A stretch of 64,000 nucleotides of DNA from Nannocystis pusilla (GTDB taxonomy: Bacteria > Myxococcota_A > Polyangia > Nannocystales > Nannocystaceae), in assembly GCF_026626665.1 (NCBI RefSeq), contig NZ_JAPNKE010000002.1, positions 10,560,001 to 10,624,000 of the forward strand. The letters run 5' to 3'. Every line of letters starts with the position of its first letter. The first letter of the stretch is position 1. A program made the position numbers and the translations under genes. This document shows, piece after piece, positions 57,401 to 64,000 of this stretch. The notes beneath the pieces are model-generated. The model was not told the DNA's origin. It ran no database searches and saw only the letters and a list, made by a program, of their open reading frames with translations.

Positions 57401-60400
57401 GTGAGCGATCACGACGCAGGCGCGTCCGGCGCGATTCCGAACATGGATCCGAGGCCAGGTCCCAAAGGCCAGGTCTCGTCGGCGTCGCAGCACGGCCGCT
57501 CGATGCGGGCGGTGCCGAAGATCGTCGAGACCCCGATCGTGGAGTGGGAGCCCCCGGCCACGTTCGACGAGTACAAGCTGGTCCGCCTGCTCGGCAAGGG
57601 CAGCATGGGCCGCGTCTACCTGGCCCACGACACGGTGCTCGACCGCTCGGTGGCGGTGAAGTTCGTCGGCCACGTCGCGCCCGACGCCGACGACCGCGAG
57701 CGCTTCCAGGTCGAGGGCCGCGCGGTCGCCCGCATCCAGCACCCGAACGTGGTGACGATCTACCGCGTCGGTCAGCTCGAGGGCCACCCGTACCTCATCA
57801 CCGAGTACATCCGCGGCAAGAGCCTCAACGAGATCCAGGTCCCGCTGCCGTCGCGCAAGGTGCTGGAGCTGGCGATCGGCCTGTGCCGCGGCCTGGCGGC
57901 GGCGCACCGCCACGGCGTGCTCCACCGCGACATCAAGCTCGCCAACGCGATACTGGCCGAGACCGGCGAGATCAAGCTGCTCGACTTCAGCCTGGCCAAG
58001 CTGATGGACCCGGCCTCGCTCGACCCGGTGCGGCCCGAGCCGCCCAAGGAGGAGGCGCTCGAGGCCGCGTCGTCGGTGGTGATGCGCAGCAGCGACGGCG
58101 GCCGCATCGACCGCGCCGCCGAGACGATCAAGCTGCGCGACGCCAGCGCGAGCGCGGCGCTGCCCCGCCTCCACGACGAGTCGGGGGCCGGGCGCTCGAG
58201 CGCGGGCCTGTCGGCCGCGGCGCTGTCGGCCGCCGACATCCCGGTCACCGCCGAGTCGCTGACGCAGGCCGGCACGCTGCTCGGCACGCCGCACTACATG
58301 GCGCCCGAGCTGTGGCGCGCCGAGCCGGCGTCGCGCCGCTCCGACGTCTACGCGCTCGGGGTGCTGATGTACATCCTCGCCTCCGGCCGCCCGCCGACCG
58401 AGGCGAGCACGCCGCTCGAGCTGGCCGAGCGCCTGCAAGAGCACGAGCCGCGGCCGCTGCTCGAGCGAGCGCCGCGCTGCGACCCGCGCCTGGCCGGGCT
58501 CATCGACCGCTGCCTGCGCCGCGACCCGTTCATGCGCTTCGGCTCGGCCGACGACCTGCTGGCCGCGCTCGAGTCGCTACAGCCGAGCGGGCGCGAGCTG
58601 GTCATCCCCGAGGGCAACCCGTACCGCGGCCTGCAGGCGTTCGAGTCGAAGCACCGCGCGGTGTTCTTCGGCCGCGGCGTCGAGATCCGCGCGGTCCTCG
58701 AGCGCCTCCGCGCCGACGCGCTGGTGGTCGTCGCCGGCGACTCGGGCGTCGGCAAGTCGTCGCTGGTCAAGGCCGGCGTGGTGCCGATGGTCGAGGAGGG
58801 CAACCTCGACCACCACCGCCAGTGGGCCTCGGCGGCGATGACCCCGGGCCGCTACCCGCTGCAGACCCTGATCTCGACGCTGGCTGTCCTCTTCGACATG
58901 TCCGAAGAGACACTCGCCGCGCTGATCGCCGAGAGCCCGGGCGAGCTGGTCCGGGCGCTGCGCAAGCAGCTCGGCGAGGCGCGCGGGCGGCTGCTGGTGA
59001 TCGACCAGTTCGAGGAGCTGGTGACCCTGAGCGCCGCGCAGGAGGTGGCGATCGTCGGGCCGCTGCTGGCGCGGCTGGCCGCAGGGCAGCCCGGGCTGCG
59101 GGTGATGGCGACGGTGCGCGGCGACTTTTTGACCCGCGTGGTCCAGGTGCCCGGCATCGGCGACGAGCTGTCGCGGGCGATCTACATCCTGCGGCCGCTG
59201 TCGCCCGAGGGCGCGCGCGAGGCGATCGTCGGTCCGGCGAAGGTCAAGGGCGTGCGCTTCGAGCCGTCGACGCTGGTCGACGAGCTCGTCGAGGCCGGCG
59301 CGCGCGGCAGCCTGCCGCTGCTGCAGTTCGCGCTGGCCGAGCTGTGGGAGATCCGCGACCAGGCGACGAACGTGATCTCGCCGGCCGACCTGCGGAAGGT
59401 CGGCGGCGTGACCGGGGCGCTGGCGCGGCACGGCGACGCGGTCCTGGCCGAGCTGATCCCGGCCCAGCGCGCGGCGGCGCGGCGGATCTTGATGCGCCTC
59501 GTGACCGTCGACGACACCCGCGCGGTGCGGACCGAGGACGAGCTGACGGCGGACTCGCCCGCGGCCGCCGAGGCGCTCAAGGCCCTGGTGCGCGCGCGCC
59601 TGGTGGTGGCCCGCGAGGTCAACGACGACGCGGTCTTCGAGATCGCCCACGAGGCGCTGCTCGGCGGCTGGTCGACGCTCAGCACCTGGCTCGAGGAGGA
59701 GCGCGACGGTCGGGCGGTGCGTCACCGCCTCGAGCTCGCGGTCGCCGAGTGGGAGCGCCTCGGTCGCGGTCGCGACGCGCTGTGGAGCGGCGCGCCGCTG
59801 CAAGAAGTGATGGCGCTCGACCCGGCGTCGCTGCGGCCGAAGGAGCGCGACTTCATCGCCGCGTGCAAGACCGCGGCGGCGCGGGTGCGGGCGCTGCGGC
59901 GCGGGGCGATCGTGCTGCTCCCGGCGGTGGCGATCTCGATGTACGGGGCGATGTGGCTCAAGGGCCAGCGCGACCTCCGGCTCAAGGTCGACGCGCAGGT
60001 CACCGCGGCCGAGCAGGAGCGGACGGTCGCCGGCAAGGCGCAGGCCGACGCCGAGGAGCTGCGCACGCAGGCGCTGGCGGCCTACGAGGGCGGCAAGACG
60101 GCCCACGCCGACGGGCTGTGGACCCGCTACGAGGCGGCGCTGCCGGAGGCGGAGCTGCGGCTGGCCCGCTCGGCGCAGAAGCTCGAGACGGCGCTGAGCC
60201 TCGACGGCCGGCGCGACGAGATCCGCGACAAGCTCGGCGAGGTCCTGCTCGAGCGCGCGCTGCTGGCCGAGCAGGCGGGTCACGGCGAGTTCGTGATCCA
60301 GGACCTGCTCGAGCGCCTCAAGCTCTACGACGAGGGCGGCACGCGGGTCGAGCGGTGGAACGCGCCGGCGCAGCTCACCGTGACGAGCCAGCCGCCGGGG

Positions 60401-61444
60401 GCGCGGGTGCAGCTCGAGCGCTACGACGCCAAGCACGCGCGCATCGACAAGACGGAGGACCTGGGGACCACGCCGGTGGCGACGCGGCCGCTCGATCGCG
60501 GCTCGTATCGCCTGCGCTTCGAGCTCGCCGGTCACGCGCCGGTCGTCCTGCCGATCGTGCTGAGGCGCGAGGAGGTCGCCGACACCTCGGTCGTGCTGCC
60601 GCCGGTCGACACGATCCCCGCCGGCTTCGTCTACGTGCCCGCCGGGCGCTTCCTCTACGGCTCCGGCGACATCGCCGATCTGCGCGTGACGGCCAACGCG
60701 GAGCCGCTGCACCGCGTGGAGACCGGCGCCTACGTGATCGGCCGTCACGAGGTGACCTGGGCCGACTACATCGAGTTCCTGTCGGCGCTGCCGGCCGGCG
60801 AGCGGGCGGCGATCCTGGCCATCAACGCCGCCCGCGTGCTCTCCGACAGCGCCCGCCTCACCGAGCTGCCGCAGGGCGGCTGGCAGCTCGATCTCCATCA
60901 GACGGTCCAGGTCTATACAGTGCGGACCGGCGAGCCCCTGGTCTACGAGGGCAGGACGCAGCGGGCCCGCGTCGAATGGGAACGTCTGCCAGTGACGGGA
61001 ATCGGGGTCGAGGAAGCGACAGCGTATTTCGCCTGGCTCAATACCTCGGGGCGGGTCCCAGGCGCCCGCTTCTGCAATGAGCACGAATGGGAGCGTGCGG
61101 CCCGCGGGGCCGACGATCGCAGATTCTCCATCGGCGAGCACCTCGAGGTCACTCAAGCGAATATCGACAGGACGTACGGCCTCGTGGGCTCGGCGTACGG
61201 GCCCGACCCGGTCGGCTCGTATCCCCAGTCCGTGAGCCCCTACGGCCTCTACGACACGATCGGCAACGCCTACGAATTGACGGTGTCGCCGTACGACCAC
61301 AAGCAACTGAATGCGCGCGGCGGCGCATTCTACTATAACGAGTTCGCCGCCCGGGTCGCCAACCGCTTCGAGGTCGCTACGAGTTTCCGCCACAGCACGG
61401 TCGGGTTGCGCGTATGTGCGACATGGCCGCTGACGCGCTCCTAA
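57401..61444 (+). CDS. Ser/Thr kinase - nSTAND ATPase - PEGA - FGE-domain fusion
   Basis: 1347-residue signalling protein starting at GTG 57401. The kinase domain (about 55-360) has GKGSMGRV at 64, the Lys in VAVKF and HRDIKLAN near 175. DFS replaces DFG at about 194, and about 107 residues separate DFS from APE, so the activation segment carries a large Ser/Ala-rich insert. Next comes an nSTAND1-type P-loop ATPase (GNPYRGLQAFESKHRAVFFGR, DSGVGKSSL near 450). A single membrane helix (about 836-855), a coiled coil, a PEGA-type segment (SQPPGARVQLE, about 990-1065) and a C-terminal FGE/SUMF1-like domain (IGRHEVTWADYIEFL, FCNEHEWERAARG, GLRVCATWP) follow. This implies an extracytoplasmic sensor and a cytoplasmic kinase. 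Codon use changes near 60,900. Confidence 0.9.
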   Translation: MSDHDAGASGAIPNMDPRPGPKGQVSSASQHGRSMRAVPKIVETPIVEWEPPATFDEYKLVRLLGKGSMGRVYLAHDTVLDRSVAVKFVGHVAPDADDRERFQVEGRAVARIQHPNVVTIYRVGQLEGHPYLITEYIRGKSLNEIQVPLPSRKVLELAIGLCRGLAAAHRHGVLHRDIKLANAILAETGEIKLLDFSLAKLMDPASLDPVRPEPPKEEALEAASSVVMRSSDGGRIDRAAETIKLRDASASAALPRLHDESGAGRSSAGLSAAALSAADIPVTAESLTQAGTLLGTPHYMAPELWRAEPASRRSDVYALGVLMYILASGRPPTEASTPLELAERLQEHEPRPLLERAPRCDPRLAGLIDRCLRRDPFMRFGSADDLLAALESLQPSGRELVIPEGNPYRGLQAFESKHRAVFFGRGVEIRAVLERLRADALVVVAGDSGVGKSSLVKAGVVPMVEEGNLDHHRQWASAAMTPGRYPLQTLISTLAVLFDMSEETLAALIAESPGELVRALRKQLGEARGRLLVIDQFEELVTLSAAQEVAIVGPLLARLAAGQPGLRVMATVRGDFLTRVVQVPGIGDELSRAIYILRPLSPEGAREAIVGPAKVKGVRFEPSTLVDELVEAGARGSLPLLQFALAELWEIRDQATNVISPADLRKVGGVTGALARHGDAVLAELIPAQRAAARRILMRLVTVDDTRAVRTEDELTADSPAAAEALKALVRARLVVAREVNDDAVFEIAHEALLGGWSTLSTWLEEERDGRAVRHRLELAVAEWERLGRGRDALWSGAPLQEVMALDPASLRPKERDFIAACKTAAARVRALRRGAIVLLPAVAISMYGAMWLKGQRDLRLKVDAQVTAAEQERTVAGKAQADAEELRTQALAAYEGGKTAHADGLWTRYEAALPEAELRLARSAQKLETALSLDGRRDEIRDKLGEVLLERALLAEQAGHGEFVIQDLLERLKLYDEGGTRVERWNAPAQLTVTSQPPGARVQLERYDAKHARIDKTEDLGTTPVATRPLDRGSYRLRFELAGHAPVVLPIVLRREEVADTSVVLPPVDTIPAGFVYVPAGRFLYGSGDIADLRVTANAEPLHRVETGAYVIGRHEVTWADYIEFLSALPAGERAAILAINAARVLSDSARLTELPQGGWQLDLHQTVQVYTVRTGEPLVYEGRTQRARVEWERLPVTGIGVEEATAYFAWLNTSGRVPGARFCNEHEWERAARGADDRRFSIGEHLEVTQANIDRTYGLVGSAYGPDPVGSYPQSVSPYGLYDTIGNAYELTVSPYDHKQLNARGGAFYYNEFAARVANRFEVATSFRHSTVGLRVCATWPLTRS
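58884..58913. repeat. Intragenic dispersed motif in the kinase gene
   Basis: GTCCTCTTCGACATGTCCGAAGAGAC is a near-perfect inverted repeat (GTCTCTTCG-type arms) inside the ATPase domain, encoding LAVLFDMSEETL. Its GTC, GAA and ACA codons break the GC-ending pattern of the surrounding sequence. Another copy, CAGGTCCCAAAGGCCAGGTC, lies at 57,454-57,476 in the same gene. Confidence 0.5.
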
Positions 61445-61521
61445 AAGCGCGCGCTCGGACAGATGTCCTTTCATGTGTCCGCCGGTTGTGCTACAGTCGG
61501 GGGAATCGATGGGGGGTGGTT

Positions 61522-62756
61522 ATGGCCGTGCGTAATGTGGCGCTTGTCGTGTCGCTGCTGGGCTTCAGCGCAGGGTGCTACGTGGGGTCGGATGCACCCG
61601 CCGACGTCGTCTCGACCCGCGACGAGGAGTTCAACTCTCTCGTCTTGAACGGCCCGGTGCTGCAGGGCCCGGTGCTTCAGGGGCCGGTGCTGCAGGGCAT
61701 CATCATGGGGCCCGTGCTGCAAGGTCCGGTGCTGCAGGGCAACGTGCTCGAGGGCCCGCTTCAGCAAGGGCCGGTGCTGAACGGCGTGAACCTGAACGGG
61801 CCGGTGCTGCAGGGGCCGGTGCTGCAGGGGCCGGTGCTGCAGGGCACGGAGTTCAGCGGCAAGGTCGTCAAGAACGGCAAGAAGCAGTGGGCGAGCGGCA
61901 AGGACTTCATCGGCTCCACGTGGAGCTGACCGTCGGCCAGGTCGTCGACGGCGAGGAGGTCTTCGAGGACTACGTCCTCCGCATCGACGACATGACCAAA
62001 GCGCCGGGGCAGGACGACGTGTACCTGTACGACGTGGTGCACCGCGCGAAGGGCTCGAACCAGTGGAAGCCGCTGTGCCAGGACGGGCAGGGCGGGCTGG
62101 TGCCGGCGATCCCGGTGGCCAACTACTGGAACCTCGAGACCGGCGACCGCGTCGACGACCCCAACGTGTTCGTGTGGGCCTGTACGAACGCCGTCATCGC
62201 CAAGTGCGTGATGTGGGGCTACCGCCCGTGGGCCACGACCAAGCGCTGCAAGGACTGGGAGAAGGGCAAGAACTGCAAGACGATCTCGCTCGCCGATCAC
62301 CACCAGGCGTGCACGCGCATGGCTCGCGCCGACTACTGCGGCATCGGTGAGCCGTGGACGGTCAACGGCACGGCGATCGACATCTGGGATCACCTGTCGC
62401 CGCAGGTCGAGGCGCGCGCGACCAACTGGTTCATCGAGGCCGAGTGGACCCCGGACGGCGCCTACTGCCTCCGCGACATCCGCCACCAGGAGTACAAGGA
62501 GCAGGGGCTGTACCCCAAGTGCTTCCTCGACAAGAAGGGCAACCCCAAGAAGGCGCCCAGCGACTGCGGCTCGCTCAAGGATCACCGCGCGCTGCTCGTC
62601 AGCGCCTTCGACAAGTACGGCGAGGGCCTGCCCGACGACAACAACAACGACGATGACGACGATGACGATGATGACGACGACGACGGCGGCTGGGGCGGCT
62701 GGGGCGGCGGCCACGGCCACGGCCACGGCCACGGTCACGGTCACGGCGGTCACTGA
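61522..62756 (+). CDS. ADYC-domain lipoprotein with PVLQG repeats (frame break)
   Basis: About 411 residues once one base is restored. ATG 61522 follows a GGGGGGTGG site and starts a signal peptide ending FSAGC, a lipobox. Residues of about 40-115 are a pentapeptide-like array with eight PVLQG units and variants (NGPVLQG, EGPLQQG, NLNG). After KDFIGST the frame slips at 61915-61922. The other side continues VELTVGQVVDGEEVFEDYVLRIDD into the ADYC domain (CVMWGYRPWATTK, HHQACTRMARADYCGIG, SAFDKYGEG). The C-terminus has 13 consecutive Asp-rich residues, GGWGGWGGG and (GH)n, probably a metal-binding tail. ADYC proteins are myxobacterial and uncharacterised. Confidence 0.75.
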
Positions 62757-62814
62757 GCGCTCGTCGTAGCGCGGCCCGCTTTACATCGCCCGGCGGCTGT
62801 GTTGCCGTCGGGCG

Positions 62815-63720
62815 ATGCACGACGTCCCCGAGCTGCCGGCGTGGCTGGCCGCCCTCTTGCCGCTGCGCCGGCGCGCGAGCGTGCTGGCCGACGGCAGCCA
62901 GATCCACTGCATCGACCACGGCGAGGCCGACGCGCCGGTGGTGCTGCTGCTCCACGGCAACCCGACGTGGAGCTTCCTGTGGCGCGAGGTGATCGCGCGC
63001 CTGCCGGGGCTGCGCTGCGTGGCGCCCGACCTGCTCGGCTTCGGCCTGTCGAGCCGGATCGCGCTGCACGAGCACAGCGTCGAGCGCCACGTCGACGCGC
63101 TGGCGGAGCTGGTGGAGGCGCTGGGGCTGCGCCGCTTCGTGCTGGTGGGGCAGGACTGGGGCGGCGCGCTGGGGCCGGTGCTGGCGGCGCGGATGCCCGA
63201 GCGCGTGGCCGGGGTGGTGCTCGGCAACACGTCGGTGGTGTTGCCGCCGCGCCCGCGCGGGACGTGGTTCCATCGGTTCGCGCGGACGCCCGTGGTCAGC
63301 GATCTGGCGTTCCGCGGCCTTGGCTTCCCGCAGAACGCGCTGTGGGTGGCCCAGGGCGATCGGAGATCGATCCGGGGGCCGGTGGCCCGCGCCTATCGCT
63401 GGCCCCTGCGGCACCTGTCCGATCGGTCAGGCCCGCTCGCGCTCGCGCGGATGGTGCCCGACAGCCTGGAGCACCCGAGCATCGCGCCGCTGCGCCGCGG
63501 CGAGGCGTGGCTGCAAGAGTTCGTGACCGGCGGGGGTCCGCTGGCGCTGGTGTGGGGCGAGCGCGACCCGATCCTCGGCCGCGCGCTGGCTCGCCACGAG
63601 CGAGCGTTTCCGACGGCGAGCGTGACGCGCACGCGGGCCGGGCATTTTTTGCAGGAAGAGGTGCCCGAGGCGCTGGCGGCGGCGATCCGCGAGGTGGCGG
63701 ATCGCGCGGGCCTGCGCTGA
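62815..63720 (+). CDS. Haloalkane-dehalogenase-like alpha/beta hydrolase
   Basis: 301-residue hydrolase. LLHGNPTWSFLWREVI is the oxyanion and first halide-binding motif, and VGQDWGGALG holds the nucleophilic Asp followed by Trp, both diagnostic of haloalkane dehalogenases. WGERDPILG carries the likely acid and RAGHFLQEEVPE the catalytic His. Such enzymes cleave carbon-halogen bonds with water, although many relatives act on other esters or epoxides. There is no signal peptide. It begins 58 bases after the ADYC gene and could share its transcript. A motif copy CACCTGTCCGATCGGTCAGG at 63,411-63,430 lies in RHLSDRSGP codons. Confidence 0.87.
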   Translation: MHDVPELPAWLAALLPLRRRASVLADGSQIHCIDHGEADAPVVLLLHGNPTWSFLWREVIARLPGLRCVAPDLLGFGLSSRIALHEHSVERHVDALAELVEALGLRRFVLVGQDWGGALGPVLAARMPERVAGVVLGNTSVVLPPRPRGTWFHRFARTPVVSDLAFRGLGFPQNALWVAQGDRRSIRGPVARAYRWPLRHLSDRSGPLALARMVPDSLEHPSIAPLRRGEAWLQEFVTGGGPLALVWGERDPILGRALARHERAFPTASVTRTRAGHFLQEEVPEALAAAIREVADRAGLR

Positions 63721-64000
63721 GGGGCGATTCCTTCCCCGAAGAAATGGGGCAGGACGATGGGCCCGAAGGGGACTGGCGACGGCGAGCCGCGAGCCGGCCG
63801 TCCTGGGCGGACCGGAGAATGGCGCGAGGCATGGACGGTGAGCGGCGGGCTCGCGGGCTGCGCAGGCGTGGAGGAGCGGTACGAATATTGTGACCGCGAG
63901 CACGCTCCCGCAGCGCTCGTGCGCTTTCGTGGCGGCGCGGAGCGGGCGCTTCTGGGGCTGGCCCTTCGGACATGCCTTGAAAGACAGCGAACGGACTCCC
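63721..64000. other. Terminal non-coding stretch
   Basis: These 280 bases show no gene I would defend. Base composition is somewhat lower in GC than the rest. The end holds a last motif copy (CTTCGGACATGCCTTGAAAGACAG, about 63,965-63,988), which suggests another gene junction just beyond the window. Confidence 0.5.

Overview
The window is GC-rich, gene-dense bacterial DNA with the hallmarks of a myxobacterium. Evidence: several secreted proteins end in MYXO-CTERM-type tails (a GC/GCGC cysteine motif, a hydrophobic helix, then Arg-rich residues). Exported proteins carry long Thr/Ser/Gly or Pro/Ala linkers, and Cys-rich repeats, FG-GAP propellers, an ADYC/PVLQG-type protein and a giant kinase fusion are present. 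I infer Myxococcota, most likely the Nannocystaceae side. No insertion sequence, phage, rRNA or CRISPR array was seen. The only tRNA is tRNA-Sec.

Layout. 1-11.2 kb: exported lipoproteins, a short tandem-repeat array, a cytochrome P450, a nearly identical tandem pair of CXXCH/TolB-propeller lipoproteins, small exported or membrane proteins, and an agmatine-deiminase-type enzyme. 11.4-17.7 kb: HPII-type catalase and two DUF4139 proteins. 18-23 kb: a tandem pair of FG-GAP MYXO-CTERM proteins closed by an intrinsic terminator. 23.2-28 kb: a metzincin-like lipoprotein, an AGCS-symporter-like membrane protein with a large inserted domain, and tRNA-Sec. 28-35 kb: dnaJ, a MOSC protein, P5C dehydrogenase, a TIMP/NTR-like protein, an ABC-F ATPase and a lytic transglycosylase. 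35-39 kb: a degenerate metzincin MYXO-CTERM protein and the canonical rplU-rpmA-obgE operon. 39-45.6 kb: a tripartite efflux operon (TetR, adaptor, RND pump, TolC-type channel). 45.8-49 kb: an NfeD-SPFH-SPFH operon. 49.2-52.5 kb: 3-methyladenine glycosylase, HIT protein, hemB and a double DsbA/HCCA-isomerase fusion. 52.7-54.7 kb: tandem proline iminopeptidases. 54.9-63.7 kb: a third DUF4139 protein, a kinase-STAND-PEGA-FGE fusion, an ADYC protein and a haloalkane-dehalogenase-like hydrolase.

Two window-wide patterns stand out. First, a dispersed palindromic motif family (half-sites ATGTCC/GGACAT and CCTGTCC/GGACAGG around a short loop) occurs at gene ends and also inside genes, where it imposes otherwise rare codons. 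All six non-overlapping convergent gaps carry clusters of it. Second, fourteen positions break the reading frame of otherwise conserved genes. Twelve are explained by one missing base, many in short homopolymer runs. I read these mainly as residual sequence errors, and the affected genes are annotated at their inferred full extent.
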